Part shown: positions 34,861 through 48,800 of the stretch, piece after piece
Layout of the letters: each line of letters starts with the position of its first letter
Numbering within the stretch: the first letter of the stretch is position 1
Assembly (NCBI RefSeq): GCF_963662255.1
Contig: NC_085059.1
Location: forward strand, 15,657,234-15,721,233
Direction of reading: 5' to 3'
DNA: 64,000 bases
From: Cinclus cinclus
Lineage: Eukaryota; Chordata; Aves; Passeriformes; Cinclidae
Notes under the pieces: model-generated
What the model was told of the DNA's origin: nothing
Database searches by the model: none
What the model saw: the letters and a program-made list of their open reading frames with translations, nothing else
Made by a program: the position numbers and the translations under genes

Positions 34861-37800
34861 CCCAGCTGGAAATGAGAGCTTTACCTACCACAGATTCCTA
34901 CCTAAAGAGAGGACAAAGTCAGCACCACAATCAAATCCATGCAGAATGTGGCCTATTCGACCACAGGTTTTACTGGGGTTCAGTTTGTATCAATAAATAC
35001 AGGGCTTTTTTTTTTCCTCTCCAGAGCTCCCCAAATTAACTTTAAAATCTGTAATAACAACATTCAAACAGCAGAGACATTACACAATGCAGCTCCAGGA
35101 AGTTCAAAATCCCTCATCTCTTCACAACACCCACTTCTACTCTGGATGGAGTGGTGCTGTCTCACCCAGATGTTTTCTGCTCTTGGAAGCAAAGACGTCA
35201 TTCTTCCACTTGTGACTGAGCTGAAGATTGCCAGGATTCAGCTAAGAGCTGGAGTTAAATAAATGTCCCTTGATGTGTACTGGGGTATTCAGAGCCCCAT
35301 CATCAGTGACTCCAGTGGGTGCCCACAAACAGGAACTCTCCCATCTCTGGATAAGTCACTTACACTGTCAGGTCCCAGATCTGGTGCAATGGGCACCACA
35401 AACCTCTCAGCACTGCTTCCCAATTTGGATATTCCCAATAAAAGCAGCCCCGAAGTTCAAAGCTTGATTTGTCTGCCCCGAACAGCAGCCACAGACTCAC
35501 TGCAAGAATCCAGGCAGCATTGCATTCTGCACAGCAAGAGACAAAGCAACCAGGCCCCTTGTGCCAAGAGTCAATTAAGCCTCTTAGTGAGCCATAAAAG
35601 CAAAACTCCTCCAAACAAAATTGCATTTACAATGCAGTGAATCAGGGATGCTGCAGGAACGGGTGTCAGGGGAAAAGGTAAGAGAGGATGATTTTTGTGT
35701 GCTTTGTGCTGAAGCAGTTGAGTGTTGTCACTTTGGAGTAATTGAACAGCCCCAGTGACCCTTCTGCAGTTTTGTCTGGCAAAGCAGTGCATCCCAGGAG
35801 CAAATCTGGTTCTGCTGCTGATGTAATCTAAGGTGATAAACATGTGCTAATGAGCTTGAACTCGATTTAAATTTGGAGAGGCTGCTCCAGGAATCCTGCT
35901 GGATTTATGGGAGTGTGCAGCTGAACCCTGTGGCCAGGAGGGGAAATTCCTTGATGCTGTGAAGTGTTAAAATGCCTATTATTTCATATAGAGCTTATTT
36001 CGTACGTTAAGATGTTGCATAACAAGTCATGCATCAAAGCTGTTGTGGTTCAGAGATTCCTTGTAACTTTTTCCATTCTTGCAAGACCCTTTAGGAATGT
36101 CTCCAACAGCCCCTGGCTTCTCTGCAGCTCAATACTTCTTTTTCTGAGGTTTTCCCTCAAGATTTTTCCTTCTGCTTGAGAACAGGGGGAACTCGTTTGG
36201 GAGAGGGACTAATTTCTTTCTTCTGCAGCTAATTTCCCCCAGTATGTGCCCTGGCAGCTCAGGGAATCCATCTCTCTTTCTTCAGTGCTCAAAGCTTGAG
36301 GGGTTTCTTCCAGGGCTCTGGCTTTCTCCAGCACAAGATTAACACTGACACATCCCAGCTCTGAATTCTTATTAAAATAAAAGCATCTTCACAAGCAAGA
36401 CTTGTTCCTTCTGACACCTCGTTTTGGCAAATGTCCTCACCATGTGAGGACATGTGTGCCCTCGCAGGGGATGTGCCCCTTCAGCCTCTCCTCACTCCTA
36501 AGATATGATTTAAATCGCCTGTTTTTAGCCCTTAGGCTGCCTGGCGAGCCCGTACCGCCCAAGCAGAGATGCAGGGATCAGAATTCTGCCTCTTCACCCC
36601 AGCAGTGAGCCAGACCCTCCTTCACCCAGCCTTGGTATTTCCTTCCCACTCCTCAGGATGGAATTCCTTCAGCGCTTGGCAATGAGCTCAGCAGGGCCCC
36701 AGCCACCAAGGAGGCAGGAAATCCGAGACATTTAAATGGCACGGGCTGTGAGGGAGGAATGCCTATTGATGCATCACCCCCTTCTCTGTGGGACCCTCCT
36801 TCCTCCCTCCCTTCCTTCCCTGGAGAGCAGGTGCCCTTCCAACACTGCTTCCCATGCAGCCCTGTTCGGCTCTGCCTCCAAAGCTTTCTGCTTTTTTCTT
36901 CTGAGAGCAAAATAACCCAGTTCATGGATACTGCTTTCTTTTTTTTTTCTTTTTTTAATCCCACAAATGCGTTTTCCCGAGTTTTCGAGGAATTGAACTT
37001 GCGCAGGTTACTAAGCTTTGGAAAAAAAACCAAAAGACAAAACCTGAAGAAGCCCTGGTAGAGCAGAAGAGTAAGTGATGAACAATTAATGTGTGTGAAT
37101 GTTAGCTCTTTTCTGCAAGAGTTAATTGATACAAATGCACAGAGAGTGAACATTCCTGCTGCTTCACTGCCTCTGAGAGCTCTTGGACCATGAGGTGAAA
37201 GGCAAAAACTCCCTGGCACTGCAGCCTTTACTGAGTTCATTGAGAAATGTAATATAATCCACTTACAGGAAAAACTCATGAAATTTTCAGGTTCAAGGGA
37301 TGTTTTGCAAAAAGCTAACAGCCACTTAAATATGCATGAAAAAGGAGCAGTGTGACCCTCATGAATAGCAGCAAATCAAATCTAAGCTGTGTTTCTCCAA
37401 GAGCAGAGCTCAGAAAAGTCTTTTTCATTTATTTACCAGTTATGATGTTTAGTGGCTCTTAAAAGAAGCCTGGGCAAGTCTCTTTTGTACAGTATTGACT
37501 TGAAAAGCAGGGCCATGTTTATTTTATTTATTACGTGGCAGGATTATGGCAAAGGCCTAGGAAGTTCTATAAAATTTTCTAGTTTCTGTAAATTTCCTGA
37601 CACCCTCTATAATCACTGTGAGTAATTATGTCCACAGAGCAGCTGGTTCCAGCCTTATGAGGAAGGTGATATTTTACCCTGAAATTCCAATTGCAGATGG
37701 ATAACTAACACAGACTAGATATCTGTTGTTATATGAGAAAAATCTTGTCTGTCCCTTGTCTGCCATCATACACTGCTGTGTATGGGTTATGCAAACAGGC

Positions 37801-40800
37801 TCTTAAAACCCATCAGTCTGCTCCATTTTCAAGCTATGAGTAATCATCAGTGTCTTGAACCCCTGGTTTGCAGCTACTATCAAAAAAAGGATACCGTGGT
37901 CACATTGAAGCCAGCAGTGTTCAACACCTACACAACAACGTACAGTGGGAAAAGGCAACTTTGAGAAACTTTTGAACAACAAAAAATTGGGGTTGCAGGG
38001 ATGCCAAGTGGCATCAGTTTAGAGTGAACTGGGGAAGTTTGAGGGCTGAACCAGGAGAAACTGGAAACTCAACAAGACAAGGGAATTCTTCCCCGGGAGC
38101 AAGGGATCAGTGTGGGTTGCAGCTGAGGAGGGCATCAGGAAAAAATTGATTTGCCAGAGGTTGCTGCAGGACCAGAGCAGCTTACTCAGAAGTTGTGGGT
38201 TCTTGCTGGTAGCTTCCAAGGCCTCAGCCAGACACAGTCACAGTCAGAGTCATTGTGGTGTTGGTGATGATCTTACTTAAAAGGCTGGGTGGCCTCCAGA
38301 GCTGCCTTCCTGCATCATCTCCCTGATTCTCTGAACAGTCAGGGAGTCTGTGGGATGCCACACAGGAAGTCAGACTCAAGGCTTGTAATAGTTCTGTCCA
38401 GCCATAAGATTGCAAACTTATTAATTCAGAGAATTACAACTCACAGTGATGAATACAGGAACTCCAACAGGAGCAGAGGGATTCCTGATAGACCTCCTTT
38501 AATACCCTTACCGGTAAGGCATGAGAAAACTGGTTTGAAATGATTCTGTATAATCTGAAGAAATTTTCCTAAAATAAGATGAGTTTCAGATATTTCTGTT
38601 GGGCTTAAGCTGTCTTCCAGTTCTCCATTAATAGCTACTTGGCACAATTAAAATTTTAGGTCAAGTGGCCAGACCTTTGCATTTCTAAGATGGAGAAAAC
38701 TCTGGGGTTTTTGCCTCTGAGAACCTTGCCTAGCCAAGGACTCAGCCATATCTGCTGAGAGCTCTGAAGCCAAGGCACAAAAAAACCTGTGCAATAATTA
38801 AGATATCAAGATTGCTAATGACAAATCTCCTGGGGGCTCAGCAGAAAAAACTTGCATATGAAAAAAAGAGTACTTTGTTAGCAGCATTTATGAATAACAA
38901 ACTAGTGAGGTACCTTTTGCCCCTTGGATGCCATGGAGACAGCTTTTACTCTCCATTATTCATCCCTTGTGTAATAACTGAGTTTTGAAGAGCTGTGCTC
39001 TTACAGTTTCCCTGGACCCTCATGAACAGGCCTAAATAGTGGGCGTAGAAGCTCTGGAAAGGATAAAACATCTGAAAAGACTTTGTTCTTCATTACAAAA
39101 GATAATTTTTAATAGGAATATTGAAGAAAATAAAGGGAATGGAATACGTCTGAAGAAAAATAATACTCAATAGGAAAGGATCTAAAGGTGTCAATGGAAT
39201 AAGAATATTATTTTTTTTTTGTGGTTTGAATATTTTTTGACTCAATATCAACTTCATTTGACCTGGCAGAGAAACATAACAAAACTGAACATCTTCTGGG
39301 CTGGACAGTTGTAAAATTAATTGACTTGTATAGGCCTTTCTCTGCACTCTGGGATTCCAGTCTTATTGAATATATTTTCATTTATATATCCTTTGGTTAC
39401 TTCACTTTTTCCCATAAATATTCTATACATTGAAACTCAATTATTTTTTTAAAAATATGTATAAATGGGTTAATTTGGGAGTTATTTACCCCATCTCATG
39501 ATTCAGCCTTCCATCAAAACTCTGCAGGGGTGACCTAGGAGTTAAATAGCAGGGGCAATATTCTGGGGGACATGACAATTCTGTAGTTATTAACTGAATT
39601 TTTATATTTTGTTAAGATTACAGTTCCTTATGGTGTGGTTATTAGCTGAGTAAGGCCATGTTTGTTCCTGTTGTAGAATGAGGCAGTGAAGGAGATAAAT
39701 AAGTTTCTATAAAGATGCTGCAGATGTTAGGGGAGGAAAAAAAAAGGAAATTGCAGAGAAAGGATGATCCATTGTTCTGGCATATTTTTAGCACTTCTAA
39801 CCTTCCTCACAGTTTGCTTCTTGCTTTTTTTTGCCAGTACAAATGCATTCTGTTCATTTCTTCATTTCTTTATTTCATCCTGATGACCTTCTTCAACTGA
39901 AACTCAATAAATTAATAAAGGTTGACAGTAAGAAAACAAATTGCTTTGTCTTCATGGAGCGTTGGAAAGGATTTGTACAGCACTTGTCTTCCACTAATGC
40001 AGCATTTGAGGAGTCCAGATGCCTTGCCATAAGTCTTCTCTCTGAATCTATTAAAGACCTTAAAAACCAGAAAATAACATGATGAGAGGGAGTTTTTTTT
40101 CCAGAACACTGGGTGTTTCACTTCCGAGAGATTTATGTTTCAATGTTCTTTGGATCCATCTTTCAAAACAAGCCCATATTTGATCATCCAGAGCAGGAGA
40201 TGTGACTAATGACACAATCAGGGTTATAAATGGGGGGCACTCTGAGAAGCACATCCACTTTGCACAAAATCTCTTCTGTTTTATTTACAGTTTTCCTTTG
40301 TGTAATCAGGGAGTGATTCTGTTGTGGCCTTTTGAGATCCTTCCTGGCACATCTCCCTTCATGTATCAAGCACTTCTGAACTCAGTTTCTCTTTCATGAC
40401 CTTCTTTAAACCCATATTTTATAGTTTTTGTTTCTGTGTTCACCCCAGTAGCAGGAACTGTCTCTGTAAGGGTTTGGCTTCCAGGTTTTTCTGTCCTAAA
40501 ACTTCACCTGACTCCCCCACAGTGCTCTGGCAAGGTGGTGAGGAGTAAAAGAAACTCAGCTGATTATCAGAGATGCTGTTCTTTTCCTCTATGAATGAGA
40601 AATTAGGAAAAGATCCAGGACCCTATCTAAAAAACCTACTGTGAGTCCACTGACAGTCACAGGGAAAAGGCTCTTCTAGCTGGAGTGAATCCACTAGAGG
40701 TGCCTCTCTCTGAAGTACACACCTGTATCTCTTGTTATATTAAAAACTTTATAGTTCAAGCAGGTCACAGAACTGCCTAAAAATAGCTGTGATGAAACTG

Positions 40801-41570
40801 GGTATTTGTGGTTGTGCCAGGAAGGGTTTCATAGGCACAGTTAAAGCCAGATATGGAGTGGCCATTTGCTTCTCATTTCTCTGGTGTGTTCTTCAGATCT
40901 GCTCTTGCAGGCTCCAGCTATTCTTGGTGCAGTGCAGGACAGCTTCCGAGAAGGTTTTGAAGGAGGAAATTAAGTGTATCCTTTGTAGTTTTCTTCTAGG
41001 GGACAAAAAAAAAAATCTTATTTTTTTAAAACTAGCTCCAGTTCTTTCCCTAGATTTTCACAGAAGTGAACTCCTCTGTTTCTTTCAGTCCTTCAGAGGA
41101 GCTGCTCTCTGTGCTGTTTGCATCCTTCAAGCCTTTGTGAGACAGTGGTCTCCTCCCTCAATAGCATTGCAGGAGCTTGTTCACACTGAGCATCCCCATC
41201 CCCTGTTCTTTTTCCTGTGATGGAAGGACTGGATTAGTCTCAGGGGCACCTTCCAGCCCAAATAATCAATTACACTGCTACTTTGCTTGTTTGCTGCTTG
41301 GTGTAAATAAGCGAAATTTTCAGCCCTGGGTTCTCAATCTCCACAAGAACAATAGCAGCTAACGGCAGCAGTGCTACAGCTTACAGAATTGCAGAATATA
41401 ACAGGGTTCTTTTGCAAGCCAGCATGATTTGGGGACCCAGGTTGCATGAACATGGCAGATCTTTTCCCTGTTGGGTTGGTCTTTGCTGAGCTTTTCAATT
41501 TTTGTGTCTGAAGAACATTGTATTTCCAGAGCAGCATGTGAGGAACCCTTGGATGATCATATAAAAAGGT
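34861..41570. other. Non-coding stretch, no gene recognised
   Basis: Unique sequence. The longest frame is 208 codons on the - strand (36653-37279). It runs antisense through a T-rich tract (about 36930-36957) as poly-lysine, overlaps a 100-codon + strand frame, and looks like chance. The 36400-37030 part keeps about 14 CpG in 630 bp, more than its surroundings but well short of a CpG island. T runs of ten or so occur near 36945 and 39211. Confidence 0.6.
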
Positions 41571-41571
41571 T

Positions 41572-41592
41572 GGGGGGGGGGGAGGGGTGGAG
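41572..41592 (+). other. G-rich tract with quadruplex potential
   Basis: Eleven G (41572-41582), A, then GGGG, T and GGAGG. The first run can supply up to three tracts of three, so a quadruplex is possible. It also generates the poly-proline segment of a 208-codon - strand frame, which argues that the frame is an artefact. Confidence 0.6.
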
Positions 41593-42234
41593 GCAGGAAA
41601 TCCTGAGATATTCAGCCTTTCACCTTCACAAGTGTTATTGCAGGGACAGAACAGCTCCCTTGAACTGGTAGTGCTGCTGCCTGTGGGCTGGGAGGTCAGG
41701 AGCCAGTCCTGCATCACGGCTGAGGCACAGATCCAGGGTGACACTGCAGTGCAACAGCTGGAGAGGCTGCTCCTCTCATAAAGGTGACGTTGCCTAGATG
41801 AGATGTTAAATATAGATCCCTCCAGCTCATCCCTCCTGACTGGGCAGGCAGAAGTCAAAAATCTCATGACGCTGTTGCCACAAGATAATCCCAATGCCTT
41901 GGCCAATATTTCCTCTCGTAGCAGGAGCAGGTTGTGATGCACAAGACAGAGCTGCACCATCCTGGGTGTGCGCTGGCTGCCAAAATTGCCTCTGCAGCCT
42001 TTGCACTACAGGTGTTCTGTCCTTGGTCTTGAATACAGCAGGGGATCCCTAAGCATAAGGAGTGGTAGAAAAAGCCAAATTCCATGATGCTTTATCCTGC
42101 GAAGGACAAAATTAACTCTACCACTTGCTGACTTTTGGAATATTTTTCACTATTTATTCTGCTTGGAAAGAACAGTCTTGAGAGTCTGTCTCAGACTGCC
42201 ATCGATATTTCAGGCAGCTCTGCCTGCTGCGGAC

Positions 42235-42330
42235 ATTAGTTCCTAGAGTGTAAAATGAAGATAATATTTTTCTGTCACTTAGGGATGTTGGGGGAATAAA
42301 CTTTACTAATGCTTATGACATACATAGGGA
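42235..42330 (+). mobile_element. Probable ancient MIR/L2-like remnant (3' portion)
   Basis: TTAGTTCCTAGAGTGTAAAA, then TGAAGATAATA, then CTTAGGGATGTTGGGGG and AATAAA follow in order the shared 3' region of MIR and L2 elements (an agtttcctcatctgtaaaat, gaggataata, catagggttgttgtgagga type of sequence). MIR/L2 elements were active early in amniote history and survive in birds only as rare, highly decayed copies. The match is by eye. An alternative is an AmnSINE-type element that shares an L2-like tail. Confidence 0.55.
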
Positions 42331-45300
42331 CAGTGAATATAAGGCTCTGAAAGCCTGTTTGTACTATGATAGGAGTGCAGCATAGCAGAGGATAATACTT
42401 CTGTTTCTTAGCACACTGACAAAACCAAATAACACTTTTTTAAATAGTCCACATACACTGAGCATACCAGGCATATATTATTTGTCCTACTGACATTAAA
42501 AAGTAAAAACAACAAGCAAACAAAACCAAAGCAAGCAGCAACTCCTTGGGATGCAGATTGCTTTTGGAGTAGGTGGTTTTAGCTTTATTCAAACCTCTTG
42601 TGAGTATGCTTCGAATTGAAATAAAATTTAAAAAAAGAGCTTTCTCTTTTTCTTCTAGTTTTAACAATCTGGTTAATTCAACACAGACGAATTGCTTCAG
42701 TTAATCCAAGTGTGTTTTTTTACTGTTAATTTGCCTGATTGTTTTGTCATAATCATAATATGAGTCTTCCTTTTTGAACTAAGAATTAACTCAGAGTTAA
42801 GGGTGTTTTCATTTAAAACCCAACTTCTTTTTCCCTTTATTTGGAACATTATATTTTTGTAGAGGTTCTATTGTACCTTTTCAAGAAAAAGTCAATTTAA
42901 AGAGCTGTTTGGAATTTGCAGAAATAAAGATCACATCCTGCCACACAGAGCTGCTGAATGGGAGTAGGAGACATCCTGGTGCTCCACCACATTTCAGCAG
43001 AAGGGTCCAAAAAGAGGACTCAGTGGTGAGTGCATAAAAAAGAAAAACCTACGTAGGTGGATGATTAGGTGCACAGGAACAAAAGGTGCCACGTGTTGCT
43101 CTTCAGAGCAATCATTTTATCACTCTGGATGCAGCACTCGCTGTATTCTTCCTTCCCTTTTTCTTTTAAGATGAGACGCTGTGTGAAGCATGTGTAGGTT
43201 CACGTGCAGGTTTACAGAGTTGCACCCTGAAAAGAGAATGCTGGATTGACATTTTTCATTCTGTACCACCGCTTCCTTCCAGTATTTGTTTTCCTTGACT
43301 AACAAACAGTGTTTGTGCCACTCTGAGCTGCAGATCCCATCCAACATTTCAGGCACACGGAAGGAAGCGTGTGGTGGAGCGCACAAAGGGTGTGTGCAGG
43401 TTTTTGGAAACATCATGGAGGGAGTTGCCAGGTTTTGAGTATTTTCAAAATTCAGGCCCACTCGAGGGTGCTAAGCACTGAAATGTCTGGCCAGGAATTC
43501 CATTGAAAATGTGGCCCAGATTTTTCTGCCTAGGAGGAGAGAGTGAGCTCTGCATCTGTGGTTCCCAGCTGGGGGGTGCAGAGACCACACCAGGGAGGTG
43601 AAGCAGAAGGTAAAGGAACATGAGGTGTGATGGCCTCGAGTCCTGCAGGCACCAGCAGCCAGCCCATCTGAGATGTGCTCCCAGAGCCCTGCATCTGAAG
43701 ATTTTGGAACAGAGACAGATGGCTGGATGGGGCCATGTGTGCCCACAGTTGCCCATGTAGACTCACAGTCAAGGCAGGATTTTCTTTGCACGTGTTTTCT
43801 CTCCTTGAGCAAGGAGAGCCTACACAGCATAGCTGTGAGAATGAAAGTGCTGGCTGACAAAAAGAAGAGTGGTCTTTACATGGGGTTGTGGAAGGATAAC
43901 TGTGGGATTTGGGGCATTTTTCTCGTTCCTTATGGTGGAAGTATTGGCAAGAGTTGCTAATCCCACCAAAAGCCCTGTCATGGAGTAGTGTGCCCTCTGC
44001 AAACTGATGGTGGTAGCACTGGACACCTAAATGATCTGAGTATTTGATTGGTATCAGAGTGTTTAATTGAGTCATTGCACAGCTAGGATTGTGCATTTCT
44101 ACCATGAAAGGTTCAGGCTTTGATGCCACCCTCTACTGAATGAGAATTTCTCAATCAATGTGACAGAAAAGCACCATGGGGGGCTTTACTGTGAGGCACT
44201 GTACCTGAATGCTGGAAGGACAAGTTGGAGTGCTGAGGGATCAGGAATGGTGAATGAGCAGGACAACTTTCACAGTTTTTTCATTGCCTTATGCTACACA
44301 CAGAACACAAAGTGGCACTAATGCATCAGGTCACGTTAGATATGAGCCCCCTCATCCCAGGAAGGAGCAGAACAGGCACAGAAATGACAGAGGAGTTGGT
44401 TTCCTATCAAGACCAACCAAACATTACCCCATTATTGCTGTCTTGGATTTTTCTCATTTAAATACGTGAAAGCAGCAGTTTACACCAGAAAGAAAAGGGG
44501 GTTATTTTTTCTGTAGAATTGTCAAGCAGGGCATAAAATCTTCTACGATTGTACTGACAAATGTATTTGTTACTATCAAAATCAGCAGTAAAATTATGAA
44601 GTATATTTTCTTTGGCAAACAAGAATATCCTAGCAGAAGGGAAAAGGCTTTTGGATCATTGTGGTATTTGGGTGGTGTCTAGTGAGATAATGCTATTGAG
44701 GGATTCAATTTGCTATTCAAGGTAGGTGCTATTTTGTGTCTCTGCATGTCCTTTATAGTTATACACATTTGATAACCATCTACCCCAACCATACTGGATT
44801 ATTGGTAGCTGTGAGTGAAAAACACAAGAACCTAATAGAGATATCCTGTTTTGTCGCAGTAAAATTTAGGATAAAATCTGCATCATTATACATGATTCCA
44901 TGAAAAAAAACCAACATGCTGGGACAGCTCCTAGGTGCTTCATTTTATCTAATTGCTCTGCTCATTTCCAGACTGGGAAGAAAGGCTGGGCTGGAGGTGA
45001 GCCTAGGGGCTGGACTGGAACAGGACAGGGAAACCCACAGCCCCTCAGCCAGATTCAGGCTGCAATTTCAGATCATACAGCCAGCAGCAACGTGGGAGTT
45101 GGATTCTTCCTGCAGGGTTTATTTCCCAGTAGTTTTGGAGTGCATATTGATAGAGGGGCCACTAGAGGTGAAATGAAGTCTTCTCCAGCCCCTAGCAAAA
45201 AACCACTCTGCTCCCATCCAAGGCTCAGATGGGGAAGAAATCTTACCAGGGTCCTTGCAGCAAAGTTCAGCCTGGAGGGGGACAGTAGGAAAAGAGCAGC

Positions 45301-45800
45301 TGCTTGTCCAGCCTGGTGGTGCAGCTGAGGGTGCTCAGCCTCACTGAGGTGATTGAATTCCAGTTCTGCAGTGCAGCCACGTGTCCCCTCTGCAGAAACC
45401 TGCCTGCCTGACTACGCAGGCAAGGAGGATTTTACTCCTTTATATCCTTCCAGAGGAAGGATAGAAGTTCATGAAAAAATTATTTGAAAGGAAAAGAACA
45501 GACTTTTGAGGACTGCACACTTTGTACTTGGGTGATCCATACAGATGTGTCCATTCAGCAGGTTTGTAGAAGAGTAGCACTTTGCATCACTTCGGATTTG
45601 CCCTAAGCAGGAACATGATTTCAAGGACTTGAATTTGTTGCTACCTGATTTAAACATTAAACCAAGACATCAGGGATGGGAGCTGTACCCTTGAACTTTA
45701 TAGGCAAAAGTGACAAAACTTGCTTTCAGAAAGTGGTTGTTATATTCATAGGGGTTAATTACCTTCCAGAGATGTTTGTTTTGGTTGGCTTTTTTGTTTG
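42331..45800. other. Non-coding stretch, no gene recognised
   Basis: Unique sequence. Three overlapping - strand frames at 43445-44129 (103, 129 and 199 codons, in different frames) coincide with a GC-richer patch. No domain or splice pattern ties them together and none is familiar. Confidence 0.6.
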
Positions 45801-45831
45801 TTTGGTTGGTTGGTTGGTTGGTTGGTTGGTT
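45801..45831 (+). repeat. (TTGG)n microsatellite
   Basis: Seven and a half near-perfect TTGG units follow a TTTTTTGTTTG stretch. It is translated as Gly-Trp-Leu-Val repeats in a chance 106-codon frame at 45676-45996. Confidence 0.93.
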
Positions 45832-48800
45832 TCTTTTTGTGATGGAGAATATAAAACTGTCTCTTTGTGCTCAGCGGCAGGAGGATTGATGCCAAGTCTG
45901 GTAAATCAGACAAGGGGCAGCAGAACTATGTATCCACTAGGATGCTGCAGGTATACTTGCCAAATACTGCCCAGTGCAAGGAGAAGGCACTCTTAAGAGT
46001 GAGTAATTCTTTGAGGTCCTGCATAACCCCCAGAGCTACTTATCTGTCTCAGCGGCCCATAGACTAATCTGGATAAGCAGGTGCCTAACACCTGAAGGAG
46101 GTAAATTCACACCCCTTCAGCCTGGCAGATGCCCTATCTGCAGCATGCAAGGTACCAGGGAGGATTTTCTGCCTTGCAAATGAAGGTTTGTAAGAGCAGG
46201 AAAAAAGAGGAAATCAATTACAATCCTGCCCCAATGTGTCCTTACTCATGGCTACTAAAGTCTGCCAGTCCCTGTCCCACCATCTGCACTCTGCAGTTAA
46301 CATTGGTGCTTTTTAACAATTGGTTGGCAGCTGTGAGGAACTAAAAATGTCATGAATGAAGCCAATTTATAGTTTTATTTTTGTTATTGCACAGGGAACA
46401 ATAAGGCTGTGCAAAAGGTTTGGGCAGTGTTTGTGTCAGCTGCACTCACCTCTTCAATTAGGCCGGGGGATTTTTATCTCAAGCACTCAGTCAGTCCATT
46501 AAAACTTGGGGTGGACAAGGACACATCATTTGCTTAGTGCTGCAGTGAAGACTCTGGCTTTGGTGATGAATGTTTCATGACCTGATCTCTGGAGAATGGG
46601 ACACTGACCACGTAGCAAGTGGCTGAAAAGAAAATTGTCCAGCTTTTCCTTGTTTGCCCTCAACCATATGTTGCAGAGCACTGACAAGTGCAGCTGCGAG
46701 TTACAGGACTTGTCTCTGTTTAAAAAAAGTGGCTTCTCTGACAAGGCTGTTCTTTCTACCACAAATGTGCATTATACAGAGTCCAATTCCTCTCTCAGCC
46801 CAAGAATCATAGTGCAAGTTCTTGTAAAGAAGTGCTCATAGGAACTTCTGCTTCTACAGATTGTTGACCATTCAAAGATGTGGTACATGAGCTTGTGTTT
46901 CAGATAATTCCCAAAGGCCAACAAAGATGGTGATCCTTCAGTGAGCCTGGAAGCTCCCAGGGTGCTCTCAGTGTAGAGAGAGCTGCCTGAAAGTGCATCT
47001 TTACAGGAACACTGATGTGAATGGTAAATGTGGAGTTTCTTGCCAGGAAGGATGTGAACAAAACCAGTGTAGGCCCACAAACCAGATGAGCTATTTTCTG
47101 TCAGTGAAATCATGAAAAAATGTCTATCTACATATCTTAGAGCAGTGGCTGGGGAAGCCAAAGCTGGCTCTGAACACCAAAAGTGACATTGCAGTGTTAG
47201 TTGTGGCACTGCCGAGGCTCTCAGTCTATTTTTAAGCAGAGGCAATGAGCCCATACAGAGAAACCTCTGACAGACCAGGAACAAGTTTTTTAGCACCTAG
47301 TAGGGGTTCTTCTCCCTGATAGCTTATTGTGCCGTGCAAGCAGAACTCACATTCCAGCTTTTCTCCCATCTCAGTGTGTTTTTGCCTCCTCGGAGAGACT
47401 TTGCCTTCTCCCACTCCCACCTGCACGAGTAGTGTGGAACACTCAAAAGCCTCCTGAGAGATGTATGTGAGAGGAATTGCTGTGGAGCTCAGGATGCAGT
47501 ATGGTGTGACTATGTCATCAACTCCATTTTACGGGGGGAAATTCGGGGGTTCAGTAGGAGCAGCTATTGATTAAGGTCAGGCTGAGACCCAGTGTCCTCA
47601 TTTCTTGGGCTGTCCTACCTTCTGCTGAGCAGCTGGTGGCGAGGCAAGCTGTGGGGGACCCAGCAGATGGTTCTGAGGAATGGTGTGTGAGGGAGTGTGG
47701 GAAGGAAGTGCAGTGGAGAATGTGCCTGGGTACCACTGTGATACTCTCCCAAGTACTCAGATCCAACACGTAGCAAAATGAGTCCACGCATTTTTCCTCT
47801 GCCTCAGTCAGATCCTTTGCTCTTCAGGAGACCCTCAGTTCCCTTCTCCAGTCTATTCTTTTGCAGCTTGTATTGCAATGATTTAATTGATTTTAATTAG
47901 CCCTAATGCAGGGCACGTCTGCTGCTTGCCTGAGACATCATAATCAAAGAAGGGTCTGCACTGAGGAGTATCAGAGCTGCTCCTGTCTTCACTAAAATAA
48001 GAAAAATAACCAAACCTCAGGAGGGAAGTCAGCATCTCCCACACCACTGAGCACAGCTGTACCAGGTCTCTCTTGTCACTGCTTGCATGATTAGTGACAT
48101 ATCATTTATTTGCTGCAAAAGGCACATAAGTTGAGGGAACAAAACTGGTAATTAGAGCAACAGAGCTCAGATGTGACACGTTCTGCCTGAGCTTCCAAAC
48201 CAAACACTTGGCTCTGCTTCTTTGGATGGCATTTCTCTTACGCCCACCCCAGAACAGCAACCAAGCTGATTTCAGGCCAAGGGAGGAGAGTTAAAGGGCT
48301 ACCAAAGGGACATTCTTCTGCTTCACATTGCCAGTCACTGCTTTATATCTACACCCAGACAATAAACTTGCAGGTATTTTGTGAAATTAAAATGTGCAGC
48401 TATTTTGACTACATAACCTTAGCACCTAGTGTATACCAAGATTTAAAAGCTCCTCATGAAGGCATTCCTAACCCAAGAATATAGTGTACACACAGAGTTT
48501 GGAAATGACTGTAAGCCCTGCAGGATACTCTGAGAAGTATCAGCTCTGGGCTTGCTTGAGCCAGTGGACAAATCAGCTGTAAAGCTTAAGAGGATTGGTG
48601 CAAAATTTCTAGCATCAGCCTTCTCTAATTCTAACCAGATGCCCTTTATTTTGATTTTCTCAGATAGCACCAAAGTGCCCTGCTATCAGAGTCAGAGCCT
48701 CTGCTCCTTCTATGCAGGCAGATATTTATCAGTAATAGTCAAGATCTGAACTTCTTTCAGAAGTCATATGGCCACCAGAACTGTGATCTCTCTAAGCAGC

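Noticed and set aside
36653..37279. 208-codon open frame on the - strand
   Set aside because: It crosses a T-rich tract as poly-lysine, has no recognisable domain and is mirrored by a + strand frame.
41334..41960. 208-codon open frame on the - strand
   Set aside because: It contains poly-proline from a G homopolymer, overlaps + strand frames and has no domain or family resemblance.
43445..44129. Cluster of overlapping - strand frames (103, 129 and 199 codons)
   Set aside because: Different frames overlap the same GC-richer patch. There is no splice logic or familiar protein, so it is best explained by low stop-codon density.
40691..45170. The 12-mer CCACTAGAGGTG at 40691 and 45159 as possible CTCF sites
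   Set aside because: The first part fits the CTCF core but the GGC end is missing in both, so I did not call them.
45676..45996. Frame with a Gly-Trp-Leu-Val repeat
   Set aside because: The repeat is simply the (TTGG)n microsatellite in translation.
47520..47555. CCATTTTAC followed by a G-rich string, resembling a reversed MIR core
   Set aside because: Only about nine bases match well and the rest does not follow the consensus order.
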